From Gluconobacter thailandicus F149-1 = NBRC 100600 (GTDB taxonomy: Bacteria; Pseudomonadota; Alphaproteobacteria; Acetobacterales; Acetobacteraceae), in contig NZ_BANH01000074.1 in the NCBI RefSeq assembly GCF_000964465.1, positions 1 through 53,709 of the forward strand: 53,709 nucleotides of DNA. Direction: 5' to 3'. Position numbers and translations under genes: made by a program. Under the pieces are notes generated by a model. That model saw nothing but the letters and a program-made list of their open reading frames with translations, had not been told where the DNA came from and ran no database searches. Of this stretch, positions 33,551-42,767 are shown piece by piece (position 1 is the first letter of the stretch; the number at the start of each line of letters is the position of its first letter).

Positions 33551-33692
33551 CATTTGTACATTAAAATGACTCACGGTGTCAATAAGGCTGACATGTTGGT
33601 GTGGCAAACATTTAAATTAAATGATTACAAGATTGACAGTTCACCGTCTCCCAGTTTATCCAACGACTCAATGATACACGGGAGCTTAAAGT

Positions 33693-34229
33693 ATGAATGA
33701 CGAACCTAAGCCGGAGAAAAGCGATCGTATTGAGCGAGACGCTGAGGACATTGTGGAAGCGGGTCGCGAGCTAGCAGAAGCTCGTGAGCGTGAACTGAAG
33801 ATTTCTGAAGAAGAAGCGTTGATAGATGCTGAACTCGTGGAGCTTCAGCGTAGAAAAGCTGAACTGGAGCAGAAGAAGCGTGAAGCACAGGAAACTGAGG
33901 TAAAGGAGGAGCAGCGTATTGCTGAAGACCTTTGCGATATCCAGAATAATCATGGCCAGAATGGAAATGGCGGAAGTCCCGGTCCCTTTAAGGGTGAGGT
34001 AACTATTACCATTAACACTGTAGATTTCGAGGAGCCGAAGGGCACGATTTCTTATCAGCGTGTGGTTGAGCTAGCTTACCCTGACTTCGCGTCCTTTCCC
34101 AAGGCAACATATAGCATTATGTATGAACGCGGCCCGAAAGCCAATCTGCAGGGAGTGCTGAGTAAGGGCGGTTCTGTCAAAATTGACGAAGGGATGCGGT
34201 TTCGTGTCAAACGCACCGGCGAATCTTAA
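33693..34229 (+). CDS. Ubiquitin-like (multiubiquitin-type) domain protein with coiled coil
   Basis: This 178-residue protein has a charged coiled coil (about residues 10-85, rich in Glu/Lys/Arg) and a Gly/Asn linker (about 86-98). It ends in a C-terminal domain of about 75 residues starting VTITINTVDFEEPKG. That domain resembles the prokaryotic multiubiquitin fold in its opening beta hairpin, GxxxYxxMYERGP-like centre and closing FRVKR strand. The chain ends in RTGES, without the diglycine used for conjugation. GGGAG lies 8 nt before the ATG. It is first in an operon with an E1-like and a DUF6527 gene, which is the main support for the ubiquitin-like reading. Confidence 0.68.
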   Translation: MNDEPKPEKSDRIERDAEDIVEAGRELAEARERELKISEEEALIDAELVELQRRKAELEQKKREAQETEVKEEQRIAEDLCDIQNNHGQNGNGGSPGPFKGEVTITINTVDFEEPKGTISYQRVVELAYPDFASFPKATYSIMYERGPKANLQGVLSKGGSVKIDEGMRFRVKRTGES

Positions 34230-35364
34230 GGGCTTGGAAGGCCTGCTTGCTCGCAGGTATTCCTTGTCGGTGATAAGTGAACATCTTGTCGTCAACGATG
34301 TTTGGTATGTTGATACCAATGGCGAGTTGCAGCAGGGGCATCTCGCCGCCCCGCTGACTAAAATTGATCAATCGACGATCGGTGCACCAAAAAACCACCA
34401 GATGTATTGGAGTGGAACTGCGCCCTGCAATGCTGATCGATCGTTAATTCCTTTTGGATCTCATTCGGCCAATATATCTATTGGTGAGGTTAATTATTCT
34501 TCAAATCTTTCTAATAAGCCTCCATATCCTGAAGTGTTCTCTACCTATGAAGATTTGGTGATGCATTATGTCACGCTAGTCTCGGGTCCCGCAGAGCAGT
34601 TATTTGGAGCCTCATCTCAAACCGGGGCCGAATATGATGTACCGGAAGAAACTTCACCATTTAAGGTGGCGGATACTTTTTCTGCTTGTGCGCAAATAAA
34701 CGATCTTAATCAGCGTGTCGCGGACGATCGAATTGCAATTATCGGTTTAGGAGGCACCGGGGCGTTCGTATTGGATTTTATGGTTAAGACGCCGGTTTAT
34801 TCAATTGACGCTTATGACTTCGATGTATTCCAAGTTCATAACGGCTTTCGGGCTCCCGGAGAGGTGCCGTTTGAATTCTTCGGGCAGCCAAAGATTGCTC
34901 TATATAAAAAGAAATATGATAACTTTAGACATCATTTACGTTTTCATAACAAGCGTATCGAAGCGGGAGATGACGCTCTATTTTCTGATATCACATTCGC
35001 ATTTGTCTGTATTGATGATGGGGAAAGTAGAAGAAATATTTGCGAAATGCTCATGGCGCAAAAAATACCTTTCATCGATGTTGGTATGGGGGTTGAAAAA
35101 GAACAAGGTCGTCTCGATGGGCTTCTCCGAACGACACTTTTTACAGAAAAAACATATGAGCGAGCGAAAGAGGCTGTGCCTTTCGACAGGGCCGATGAGG
35201 CGGGAGCATACCGCGTCTTTGTACAAATTGCGGAACTTAATGCACTTAACGCCGCTATGGCAGTTGTAAAATATAAGCAAATCAAAGGTTTCTATGCCGA
35301 TGATCCTAATTATTTTAACTCTCTTCTGTCAATTGGATCATCAAATTGGGTAGGAGAGAGTTGA
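34204..35364 (+). CDS. ThiF/E1-like adenylyltransferase with N-terminal DUF6791-type domain
   Basis: This protein of about 386 residues has an N-terminal domain (about residues 1-150: LEGLLARRYSLSVISEHLV, VWYVDTNGELQQG, LSNKPPYPEVFSTYEDLV) like the DUF6791 region of bacterial E1 proteins. The ThiF fold follows, with the nucleotide loop IAIIGLGGTGAFVLD (about residues 179-193), DAYDFDVFQVHNGFRAPG and FVCIDDGESRRNICEML. E1 enzymes adenylate the C-terminus of a ubiquitin-like protein. GTG 34204 is chosen; TTG 34183 or 34234 are possible. It overlaps the Ubl gene, and TGATG couples it to the next gene. Confidence 0.8.
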   Translation: MSNAPANLKGLEGLLARRYSLSVISEHLVVNDVWYVDTNGELQQGHLAAPLTKIDQSTIGAPKNHQMYWSGTAPCNADRSLIPFGSHSANISIGEVNYSSNLSNKPPYPEVFSTYEDLVMHYVTLVSGPAEQLFGASSQTGAEYDVPEETSPFKVADTFSACAQINDLNQRVADDRIAIIGLGGTGAFVLDFMVKTPVYSIDAYDFDVFQVHNGFRAPGEVPFEFFGQPKIALYKKKYDNFRHHLRFHNKRIEAGDDALFSDITFAFVCIDDGESRRNICEMLMAQKIPFIDVGMGVEKEQGRLDGLLRTTLFTEKTYERAKEAVPFDRADEAGAYRVFVQIAELNALNAAMAVVKYKQIKGFYADDPNYFNSLLSIGSSNWVGES

Positions 35365-35756
35365 TGTATAGGCTTGCCAACGTTGAACGCTTTCCGAAAG
35401 TGATCGAGTCAGGGATATTGTATTGGTCACAGGAATATGAAATGAGCGCTCACCGTTGCGCATGCGGTTGCGGTGATGTCATTCAATTGCCCGTGGATGA
35501 ATTGAATTTTCGGATTACGCAAGACTCCCAAGGCGTTACTCTTCGCCCTTCTGTAGGAAACTGGGGAGTATGTGATGCGCATTATTACATCACTAATGGT
35601 CGAGTCGAATGGCTAGAGCAGATGTCGCCAGCTGCGATTGCCGCTGGACGTCAGGCAGAGGATGATCGGCGTAAGAATTATTACTCGCGTCAACAGTCTT
35701 GGGTAAAGCGTGTACGTAATTGGTTTGGTAATCTTAAGAAGCGTATTTTTGGATAA
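35364..35756 (+). CDS. DUF6527 zinc-binding protein
   Basis: This 130-residue protein has a cysteine cluster HRCACGCGD (about residues 29-37) and a later WGVCDAHYYI with Cys and His, consistent with a treble-clef or similar zinc site. The basic C-terminal tail has YYSRQQSWVKRVRNWFG and KKRIF. DUF6527 genes are found beside bacterial multiubiquitin/E1 genes; the role is unknown. The start ATG 35364 overlaps the E1 stop. It is the last gene before the right ICE end. Confidence 0.78.
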   Translation: MYRLANVERFPKVIESGILYWSQEYEMSAHRCACGCGDVIQLPVDELNFRITQDSQGVTLRPSVGNWGVCDAHYYITNGRVEWLEQMSPAAIAAGRQAEDDRRKNYYSRQQSWVKRVRNWFGNLKKRIFG

Positions 35757-35820
35757 TAATACAGAAAAAAGATAATTTTGTATGCTTTTGACAAATATTT
35801 TTCTATATTATAAATATTAG

Positions 35821-35858
35821 TGGTTGTTGGTATCGGGGGCTGCGTGCCCCCGCAACCA
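35821..35858. repeat. Imperfect inverted repeat ending at attR
   Basis: TGGTTG (35821-35826) pairs with CAACCA (35853-35858), and CGGGGGC (35834-35840) pairs with GCCCCCG (35846-35852). A 7-nt bulge lies between on the left. The arm next to the core is thus an inverted copy of the core itself. This may be part of the recombinase site. A GATACCGAC at 45-53 and GATACCAAC on the minus strand (35834-35826) also recur at the two inner ends in opposite orientation. Confidence 0.55.
35845..35858. other. attR core
   Basis: This is the second exact copy of TGCCCCCGCAACCA, identical to the tRNA-fMet 3' end at 29-42. Chromosomal sequence with its own terminator (35887-35916) follows. Confidence 0.8.
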
Positions 35859-35886
35859 TCTGAACTTGCGATGCGAACGCATCACG

Positions 35887-35916
35887 AACCCCAGCCCGGA
35901 AACAGACTGGGGTTTT
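35887..35916 (+). terminator. Native tRNA-fMet terminator displaced by the ICE
   Basis: AACCCCAG (35887-35894) pairs with CTGGGGTT (35907-35914), followed by TTTTCG from 35913. It lies 29 bp after attR, the distance expected for the original terminator of tRNA-fMet before integration. Confidence 0.7.
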
Positions 35917-36016
35917 CGTTTGTCCGCCGATGTGAGCTTAAAACGCTCAGTCAACCGGTACATAGCCGTAGCAAGTCCACTCTCTGCACACATTTGAGAC
36001 CCGATCCGAAACTGCG

Positions 36017-36181
36017 GGCAGGCTCACCGCGTGGATCGCTCACCATAACGGGCTGCGTCTGCATTCAGCATTTTGGCCGGGCGCCCAACGAAAAGCGTAT
36101 CATTACGCGCCAATGTCACTGGGCCTGGGGTTAACTCCGGACCCAGTGGCCAACAGCAACGCCGTCAAAATGGCAGCATGA
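36017..36181 (+). pseudogene. Possible remnant of an IS3-type transposase C-terminus
   Basis: This frame reads RLTAWIAHHNGLRLHSAF followed by AQRKAYHYAP and a stop at 36181. It resembles the end of IS3-family transposases (W-I-x-x-x-N-x-x-R-L-H-S-A). No start, catalytic region or terminal repeats are visible. The rest of the 523-bp gap 35859-36381 holds the terminator at 35887 and the promoter region of the next gene. Confidence 0.35.
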
Positions 36182-36337
36182 CATCAAACGGGCATAGCCC
36201 GTCAGGCCGGCAATACTGTCCGAAAAAATGGGACAACTTCTTTCTTTGGGGTAAGAGTATATCTTTTCCCCTTCTGAAAAAATTAGGGACAAACTCTGTT
36301 AACAAAGCTACTAAAATTTTTGGTGCATTAAAAATGA

Positions 36338-36353
36338 TATCCTGTTTAGGATA
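36338..36353. promoter_or_regulatory. Dyad upstream of the XRE-cupin regulator
   Basis: TATCCT (36338-36343) and AGGATA (36348-36353) form a perfect 6-bp dyad around GTTT, 28 bp before the start codon of the regulator gene and near its likely -10. It is a candidate autoregulatory operator; no experimental site is known to me. Confidence 0.35.
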
Positions 36354-36381
36354 GTGCACACGAAATAAGCGATGGTACGCA

Positions 36382-36924
36382 ATGGATATTGGTGGAACGC
36401 TCTATGAGCTTCGAACGCGACGCGGGCTTTCCCAGCGCGAGTTGGCCCGGCGTTGTGGTGTTGCAAACGGAACAATTTCTCTCATTGAATCGAATGCAAT
36501 AAACCCATCGGTCGGATTGCTGCGGCAGATCGTCGATGCATTTCCAATGTCACTTTCAGAATTTTTTGCCTTCGAGCAGGCAGAAGAGCGAAAGCTTTTT
36601 TACAAGGCCGTCGAGTTGCGGGACATTGGGGGACGAGGTATTTCGCTGCGGCAGGTTGGAACCTCCATGAACAACCGTGCATTGCAGATTTTAAACGAGA
36701 CCTATGCGCCTCGGACGGACACCGGGAAGACCATGCTCCAGCACAAAGGTGAAGAAGGGGGCGTTATCGTCCGGGGAGAGTTGGAAGTCACGGCGGGAGA
36801 TCAGCGCGCGATCCTCGGGCCAGGAGATGCTTACTATTTTGACAGTAACATTCCCCATCGTTTCCGGAACATAGGTAACGAGCCATGTCATTTAATAAGT
36901 GCGTCTACGCCGCCTAGTTTTTGA
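36382..36924 (+). CDS. PuuR-like XRE regulator with C-terminal cupin
   Basis: This 180-residue protein has an XRE helix-turn-helix (about residues 5-62: LYELRTRRGLSQRELARR, NGTISLIESNAINPS) and a cupin domain (about 105-178: EEGGVIVRGELEV, GDAYYFDSNIPHRFRN). PuuR of E. coli has this layout and responds to putrescine. Here the neighbours oxidise amines and aldehydes, which fits an amine- or aldehyde-sensing role, but the ligand is inferred. It is convergent with the cytochrome gene and overlaps its end by 11 bp. Confidence 0.83.
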   Translation: MDIGGTLYELRTRRGLSQRELARRCGVANGTISLIESNAINPSVGLLRQIVDAFPMSLSEFFAFEQAEERKLFYKAVELRDIGGRGISLRQVGTSMNNRALQILNETYAPRTDTGKTMLQHKGEEGGVIVRGELEVTAGDQRAILGPGDAYYFDSNIPHRFRNIGNEPCHLISASTPPSF

Positions 36925-38104
36925 AGCTCTCGGGTTTGATTGGGGCTTGAATACCTCCGAAGTGGTCAAGCAAGTACTCTGATATTGCCGTCAATTCCTG
37001 GGGTGTATAAGCCTTTGTAAACGAAGGCATTGCCATTTTTCCATGCTCAGTCTTGATTGATGTGCCGGTTCGAAGCACAGCTATGATGTTGGTGGCCGCA
37101 GGATCGCTCAAACTGTGCGCACCTTCCAAAGCTCCCCAGTCAGACTGTCGCCCGGCCCCATTTTCAAGATGGCATCCCATGCACGCCTGTTGAAAAATAT
37201 GCCGGCCCACGTCCTCATTCTCCCCGCTTGCACCTGGCACGCGTTTTCCACGTTGTGGTCCGTTGGAACGGGCAGGGATGCTTCGCAGGTAAACAATCAT
37301 GGCACGGATATCTTCTGCAGGCAGATATCGCAGGCTATTTTTGATTGCTTCGGCCATCGGACCGGAGGCCGGTCCGCGGTGAGGGGCATAACCCGTAGAA
37401 AGATATTCGAAAAGCTCACTGTCGCTCCAACCACCAAGCCCGTGTTCGGTATCTGATGTCAGATTATAGGCTCTCCACCCGACCTGGACTGTTCCGGCAT
37501 AAGCCTTGCCGCTCAGTCCGAACATGAAGTTGCGTGGCGTATGGCATTGATCGCAATGCCCAAGTGCTTCCACAAGATAGGCCCCTCGGTTCCATTCCGG
37601 CGTTCGGTGCGGATCCGTAGTCATCCTTCGGTTTGGATTGTTGAACCAATTCCAGAAAGTCATTACCCAGCGTTGGTTGAAAGGAAAGGGTAAGCGGTTT
37701 TCTGGTGCCTTGGCCTGAACTGGCTTGAGAGTGAAGAGATAGGCCTTGATGGCCAACGTGTCAGCGTCGTTCAGGAATGTATAAGATGTGTAAGGCATGA
37801 CGGGATAGAGATGCCGCTCGTTCCGATCGACACCAGTGCGCATCATTCTAAGCCATTGCTCGTCCGTATAAGCCCCGATGCCTGTCTCGCGATCAGGTGT
37901 AATATTCACGGCATAAACTGTGCCGAAAGGGAGAGAAAAAGCCTTTCCTCCTGACAAGGTCTGACCATCGCTGGAAAGGTGACAGGCCGCACAGTCAGCC
38001 GCCCGGAACAGAGTTTTTCCCTGTTCAATCAGGTCAGTTTGTGCCTGTGCTGATCGAGCGGAGATTGCCATAATGACTGCGAAGAAAAGCAGAAAATACT
38101 TCAT
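36914..38104 (-). CDS. Triheme cytochrome c subunit of membrane dehydrogenase
   Basis: This 396-residue periplasmic protein has a signal peptide (residues 1-22) and three CxxCH heme sites: CAACH (about 38), CDQCH (about 186) and CMGCH (about 312). The last two segments resemble the cytochrome subunits of acetic-acid-bacterial alcohol, aldehyde and gluconate dehydrogenases. It is the third gene of the operon with the [2Fe-2S] and molybdopterin subunits (overlap ATGA), so it takes electrons from them and passes them to ubiquinone or another cytochrome. Confidence 0.9.
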   Translation of the reverse strand: MKYFLLFFAVIMAISARSAQAQTDLIEQGKTLFRAADCAACHLSSDGQTLSGGKAFSLPFGTVYAVNITPDRETGIGAYTDEQWLRMMRTGVDRNERHLYPVMPYTSYTFLNDADTLAIKAYLFTLKPVQAKAPENRLPFPFNQRWVMTFWNWFNNPNRRMTTDPHRTPEWNRGAYLVEALGHCDQCHTPRNFMFGLSGKAYAGTVQVGWRAYNLTSDTEHGLGGWSDSELFEYLSTGYAPHRGPASGPMAEAIKNSLRYLPAEDIRAMIVYLRSIPARSNGPQRGKRVPGASGENEDVGRHIFQQACMGCHLENGAGRQSDWGALEGAHSLSDPAATNIIAVLRTGTSIKTEHGKMAMPSFTKAYTPQELTAISEYLLDHFGGIQAPIKPESFKN

Positions 38105-40272
38105 GTGCTTTTTCCCGCTATCTGAGGAACAAATGGAATCCTACGCAGACGACGGCCTGTAGCAGCAAAAATGGCATTTGCCAGGGCTGGGGCAGCGGCT
38201 ACCGTGCCGACTTCTCCGATGCCTCCAATATCCGCCGAGAGATCTGGCACCAGATGCACTCTGATATCGGGTGCCTCATTAATACGCATCATGCGATAGT
38301 CGTGAAAATTACTTTGGTCTACTCGGCCATTTGTTACAGTAATTTCGTTGTAAAGGGCCATTGTCAGGCCAAAGATCAGTCCACCCTGGATCTGAGCTTT
38401 AATAGCATCCGGGAAAACGATTGGACCACAATCTACGGCAGTATCTGCCCAGATCAGGCGGATGTCATTATCTCTTGTAACGCGGACTTCCAGAACCGTC
38501 GCTGCCCAGGTCTGAAAAGAATAATGGAGGGCGATGCCTCGTCCATGACCAGCAGGAAGCGGCGTTCCCCACCCAGATTTGCTTGCAGCCTCGTTCAGAA
38601 CTTTCAGGCCTCGTGGTGAATGACCCAGCATAGACCGGCGGAAGTCGAGAGGATCGGTTTCAGCAAGATGCGCCAGTTCATCTATCATCCCTTCCACAAC
38701 AAATATGTTATGGGTAGGTCCCACGCCGCGCCACCATAAAGTTGTCAGCCCTTCAGGTTCGCATTGAACGGATTCATTTCTCTGGGCGGGAATGGCGTAG
38801 GGCGTCTCAGTGGCGCCATCGACCGTATCTGTATCTAGGCCGTTTTGAAGTCCCTCCGGTGCCCACCTTGTCGTTACGTATGATCCGGTTGTGCGGTGTT
38901 TCCAGGCTGCAATCCGTCTCTGTTTATTCAGTCCCGCAGAGATCCGGTCATAGTAAAAAGGGCGAAACTGGTCCTGCTGAATATCTTCTTCGCGTGTCCA
39001 GAACAGTTTTACGGGATAGGAAATCTGTTTCGCGAGCCTGGCTGCCTGACCGATCGATCCTGAATCCAGCCTGCGCCCGAACCCTCCACCAATAACGTGG
39101 TTATGAATGGCGATTTTTTCTGGAGGCAAGCCGGTCGCGTTAGCAACTTCCTGCCGTGCCCGAACAGGAACCTGTGTCCCAACCCATACATCTGCGCCGT
39201 CTGGCCGGATATGAAGGGTTGTATTGATAGGTTCCAGTGCCGCATGAGCGAGGAATGGGAGTTCATAGACGGCGTCAATTTGGTGCGAACAGGCTGCTAA
39301 CGCAGCGTCAACGTCTCCGGTATTCTTCGCAACCAGCCCCGTTCTGTCTGAAGCCCTTCGCAGGTCATCCATAAGAATTTTTGTAGAGACCGCAGCGTGC
39401 GGACCGGGATCCCATTGCGGATTTGCCGCTTCCAGCCCTTTGATAGCTGCCCAGCTATGGTCACCAATGACAGCAATAACATCAGGAAGCGTTATAATAT
39501 CCACAACCCCAGCGATGGCTCGTACTGCGACGCTGTCATAACTGATCAGCCGTCCTCCCTGAACCGGGCTGGCCATGATGCGGCCGATCTTCATACCGGG
39601 AACGCGCACGTCCATCCCGAAAATGGCAGTGCCGTTACTTTTTGGCTTGGTATCAAGTCTTTGAGGGCTTGTTCCAATAAGGCGGAATGTTGAAGGATCT
39701 TTCAAAATGATTTTTTCAGGCACCTTCTGAAGGGCGGCTTCCTCCGCCAGATCTCCATAAGATAAGGTCCGGCCGGTTAGTACATGAATGATCTGTCCGT
39801 GCTGCGCGGCACAACTCTTCGGTAGCACGTTCCAGCGTGCCGCAGCCGCTGCCACCAGCATGATCCGTGCGGCGGCACCTGCCTGCCTGAGAGGGAGCCA
39901 GCTATCCCGTGTAGAGGCTGAGCCTCCGGTCACTTCCTCGCCCGCGGCACTATCCGTATAACGGGAAGGGTCAGCAGGGGCGGCTTCAAGTACGACCTGT
40001 TCCAGGTCGACTTCCAGCTCTTCTGCGATCAGCATCGCGATCCCAGTGTAAATGCCCTGTCCCATTTCCGCATGACGCATGATGAGAGTGATCCCGCCAC
40101 TACGATCAATCCGAATGAATGCATTGGGATTGAAAACGCCTCCTGTATCAGCCTGCGCACCAGGCAATCCAGGGATCATGCCCGAAAGAAGCATTCCTCC
40201 ACCCAACGCAAGGCTTCCCTGGAAAAAGGCACGGCGGTTCAATACCGCTCCGATATCGCGTGGCTTAGGCAT
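38101..40272 (-). CDS. Molybdopterin-binding large subunit of IorB/aldehyde dehydrogenase type
   Basis: This 723-residue protein has a twin-arginine signal ([15 protein letters not shown], residues about 12-26), showing export in folded form. It has the xanthine-oxidase-family molybdenum-binding motifs [27 protein letters not shown] and [18 protein letters not shown], whose Glu is the likely catalytic base. The start ATG 40272 overlaps the small subunit by 8 bp. Relatives oxidise aldehydes, isoquinoline or nicotinate with water as oxygen source. With the neighbouring amine dehydrogenase, an aldehyde is the likely substrate (inference). Confidence 0.88.
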   Translation of the reverse strand: MPKPRDIGAVLNRRAFFQGSLALGGGMLLSGMIPGLPGAQADTGGVFNPNAFIRIDRSGGITLIMRHAEMGQGIYTGIAMLIAEELEVDLEQVVLEAAPADPSRYTDSAAGEEVTGGSASTRDSWLPLRQAGAAARIMLVAAAAARWNVLPKSCAAQHGQIIHVLTGRTLSYGDLAEEAALQKVPEKIILKDPSTFRLIGTSPQRLDTKPKSNGTAIFGMDVRVPGMKIGRIMASPVQGGRLISYDSVAVRAIAGVVDIITLPDVIAVIGDHSWAAIKGLEAANPQWDPGPHAAVSTKILMDDLRRASDRTGLVAKNTGDVDAALAACSHQIDAVYELPFLAHAALEPINTTLHIRPDGADVWVGTQVPVRARQEVANATGLPPEKIAIHNHVIGGGFGRRLDSGSIGQAARLAKQISYPVKLFWTREEDIQQDQFRPFYYDRISAGLNKQRRIAAWKHRTTGSYVTTRWAPEGLQNGLDTDTVDGATETPYAIPAQRNESVQCEPEGLTTLWWRGVGPTHNIFVVEGMIDELAHLAETDPLDFRRSMLGHSPRGLKVLNEAASKSGWGTPLPAGHGRGIALHYSFQTWAATVLEVRVTRDNDIRLIWADTAVDCGPIVFPDAIKAQIQGGLIFGLTMALYNEITVTNGRVDQSNFHDYRMMRINEAPDIRVHLVPDLSADIGGIGEVGTVAAAPALANAIFAATGRRLRRIPFVPQIAGKST

Positions 40273-40720
40273 TGTTGGCGGCCTGATGGATTGCTTCCCG
40301 GATACGGACATAAGTTCCGCAGCGGCAGATATTTCCGGACATAGCGTCGTCAATATCATCGTCTGTAGGGTTCGGATTGTCTCTAAGCAGAGCTGTCGCA
40401 GCCATGATTTGTCCGGACTGGCAATATCCGCACTGGATAACCTGATTCTGTAACCAGGCTGCCTGTATGCGGGCTCCTTCTTTAGTATTGCCAATCGCTT
40501 CAATTGTCGTGATGTGACGATCGCCAATCAGCGAGACGGGAAGCTGGCATGCTCTGGCCGGAATTCCATCGATGTGGATCGTGCACGCTCCGCATTGAGC
40601 GACACCGCATCCATATTTCGTGCCTGTCAGACCGAGGATATCCCGTAGTACCCAGAGAAGGGGCATGTCATCGGTCACATCAAGCTGATGCGATTCGTTG
40701 TTAACACGGATCGTTATCAT
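40265..40720 (-). CDS. [2Fe-2S] small subunit of the molybdenum dehydrogenase
   Basis: This 151-residue protein has two iron-sulfur sites: the plant-type cluster [14 protein letters not shown] with a later Cys (about residues 38-60), and the C-terminal CGYCQSGQI plus CRCGTY (about 97-134). This is the standard small subunit of the IorA/CoxS type. It shuttles electrons from the molybdenum centre to the triheme cytochrome. It is first in the operon, divergent from petA across 181 bp. Confidence 0.9.
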   Translation of the reverse strand: MITIRVNNESHQLDVTDDMPLLWVLRDILGLTGTKYGCGVAQCGACTIHIDGIPARACQLPVSLIGDRHITTIEAIGNTKEGARIQAAWLQNQVIQCGYCQSGQIMAATALLRDNPNPTDDDIDDAMSGNICRCGTYVRIREAIHQAANNA

Positions 40721-40901
40721 TTTGACCCAACCTCCGCTTCGTGAATTTCAATTGATTCTGAACAGATATGACTTTCCTACCATCCCCAGCAAATGATCGG
40801 ATTGCAAGAACATTGCTGGGGAGCGAATAAAACAGTTGTTTAAGATTGACACCATTTCGTTGCCCTTGGATGATCATAACAGCTTATTCGAGTAGGATCC
40901 G

Positions 40902-41558
40902 ATGACCAAGGACGGCGCACCGACTTCTTCCAGTAATCAGTGTTCATCAGGCAGAGGAGGGACCCGACGACGTGACGTACTTGCGACCGTGACAGCAGGA
41001 GTGGGGTGTGCGGGTGCCTGTGCTTTGGCTTATCCCTTTCTGGATAGTTTGAACGGAACGCGGAACAGTCGTGTAGGGGAAGATGACACGGTCGATGTTG
41101 ATCTTTCTGCAATTCCGCCTGGACAGCAGGCCGTCGTGACATGGCGGGGCTGGCCTGTTTTTGTGCAACGCCGAACGGCCGCTATGCTTGCGTCGTTGCA
41201 GGCTCTTGGCGCAGCGCAACGTTTGCGGGACCCAGAGTCTAAAATCCTTCAGCAACCCAAGGATGCAACCAACTGGCATCGCTCTGTCGTGCCTGAAATT
41301 GGTGTGCTGATTGGAATATGTACCCATCTAGGCTGCGTACCATCCTACGATACTCCATCTCCTTCGGACCAGTCCGGGAAATATGCCTGCCCTTGTCATG
41401 GGTCGCAGTTTGATATTGCCGGCCGCGCCTACAAGAATGCGCCTGCACCCTATAATCTGCCGGTTCCGCCTGTCACCATGGTTTCGGCGACCCATCTTCG
41501 TATCGGGCAAAGCAAAGGCGATCCCGACTTCGATATTGCCAACATCCAGCAGATCTGA
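40902..41558 (+). CDS. petA: Rieske iron-sulfur protein of the bc1 complex
   Basis: This 218-residue protein has a Tat-type anchor (RRRDVLATVTAGVG, residues about 22-35) and one transmembrane helix. The [2Fe-2S] ligands are in CTHLGC (about 145-150) and CPCHGS (about 170-175). It oxidises ubiquinol and passes electrons to cytochrome c1. It is first of three bc1 genes; petB follows after 9 nt. The insertion in front of the cluster domain (about residues 95-130) is usual for alphaproteobacteria. Confidence 0.92.
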   Translation: MTKDGAPTSSSNQCSSGRGGTRRRDVLATVTAGVGCAGACALAYPFLDSLNGTRNSRVGEDDTVDVDLSAIPPGQQAVVTWRGWPVFVQRRTAAMLASLQALGAAQRLRDPESKILQQPKDATNWHRSVVPEIGVLIGICTHLGCVPSYDTPSPSDQSGKYACPCHGSQFDIAGRAYKNAPAPYNLPVPPVTMVSATHLRIGQSKGDPDFDIANIQQI

Positions 41559-41567
41559 GCGGCCGCT

Positions 41568-42767
41568 ATGACTGAACGCTCCAATTCTCTGTCAGAATGG
41601 CTTGAAGCCCGGCTACCTGTGATCACGGCTTTCCGGCGGGAATATGTTAATTTCGCTATGCCGCGAAATCTCAATTATCTCTGGAATTTCGGTGCTTTCG
41701 CAACGATTGCCTTGGGGCTTTTGATCCTGAGTGGCATCTTCCTTGCGCTGAACTATACCCCTACCGTGACAGAGGCCTTTGCCAGCATCGAGATGATCGA
41801 TCGTCAGGTTTCCTCGGGATGGCTTGTCCGTGCGATTCACATGGGGGGTGTCTCCATGTTGTTTGTGTCTTTGTACGTGCATATCGGGCGCGGCCTCTAC
41901 TATGGCTCTTACAAAGCCCCCCGGGAACTGCTCTGGTTAACGGGGCTTGGACTGCTCCTGCTCGTCATGACGACAGCTTTTGCAGGCTATATCCTTCCAT
42001 GGGGACAGATGTCCTACTGGGGGGCAACAGTTGTCATCAACGCACTGAACGCCCTTCCAGTGATCGGAAAACCCTTGGCTGCTTGGCTGTTAGGGGGAGA
42101 GGGGCTGGGAAATACAGCGCTTCATCGCATTTACGTCCTGCATTTCGTGACCGCCTTTTCCATTATTGGATTTGTCGTTTTGCATGTTGCGGCCTTGCAT
42201 GTAGCAGGCTCCAACAACCCAACAGGTATTGAGCCAGCCAAGACCGATGATACGGTTCCTTTTCATCCGTATTACACAACCAAGGACGGTCTGGGTCTCT
42301 GCCTTTTTCTGATGGTTTATGCCGGACTGATTTTCTTCGCGCCTGATATCCTGACACTGGCCGATAATTATGCGCAGGCTAATCCTCTTGTAACGCCAAG
42401 GGATATTACGCCCGAGTGGTACTTCGCGCCGTTCTACGCAATTCTGCGCGCCATCCCCTCGAAGGTTGGTGGTCTTCTGCTGGCGGCAGGAAGTCTTGGT
42501 GTTCTCTTCGCCGTACCCTGGCTGGACGCATCGCCAGTGCGCTCAGCCCGTTACAGACCTATTCTGCGGATTGCATTGCCCATTCTCTTTCTGGCGTTCA
42601 TTGCGCTTGGAGCGGCAGGAATGCATCCTCCCACGGGTTTCTGGCTCTGGATCAGCCGGATCGCAGTAGCATACTGGTATCTCTATTTTCTGGTTTTGCT
42701 TCCCTATCTTCCCCTTGTGGAAATTTCGAAATCTCCTCCCTCAAGCCTGCAGGAGCCTAGGGGATGA
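41568..42767 (+). CDS. petB: Cytochrome b of the bc1 complex
   Basis: This 399-residue polytopic protein has eight or so transmembrane helices. The two heme-b histidine pairs are present (HMGGVSMLFVSLYVHIGRG and later HFVTAFSIIGFVVLHVAALH). The Qo-site motif appears as PEWYFAPFYAILRA. It catalyses ubiquinol oxidation in the inner membrane. It overlaps petC by ATGA. Confidence 0.94.
   Translation: MTERSNSLSEWLEARLPVITAFRREYVNFAMPRNLNYLWNFGAFATIALGLLILSGIFLALNYTPTVTEAFASIEMIDRQVSSGWLVRAIHMGGVSMLFVSLYVHIGRGLYYGSYKAPRELLWLTGLGLLLLVMTTAFAGYILPWGQMSYWGATVVINALNALPVIGKPLAAWLLGGEGLGNTALHRIYVLHFVTAFSIIGFVVLHVAALHVAGSNNPTGIEPAKTDDTVPFHPYYTTKDGLGLCLFLMVYAGLIFFAPDILTLADNYAQANPLVTPRDITPEWYFAPFYAILRAIPSKVGGLLLAAGSLGVLFAVPWLDASPVRSARYRPILRIALPILFLAFIALGAAGMHPPTGFWLWISRIAVAYWYLYFLVLLPYLPLVEISKSPPSSLQEPRG

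Larger units (their letters stand above)
29..35858. mobile_element. Integrative and conjugative element in tRNA-fMet
   Basis: The element is bounded by identical 14-bp cores TGCCCCCGCAACCA at 29-42, inside tRNA-fMet, and 35845-35858. It carries a serine recombinase at the left end, an RdfS-like excisionase, RepA, a DUF3363 relaxase, TraG, Trb type IV secretion genes and an FseA/QseM-like regulatory set. Cargo lies at 3680-5490, 7660-10657, 17044-18744 and 32699-35756. The core genes are visibly richer in G+C than the chromosome on the right. Broken genes (trbG, a QseC-like regulator, DUF2274) suggest that transfer may be impaired. Confidence 0.88.

Noticed and set aside
34805-35269. 154-codon frame overlapping the E1-like gene
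   Set aside because: It is a shadow of the ThiF/E1 reading frame, which has clear nucleotide-binding motifs.
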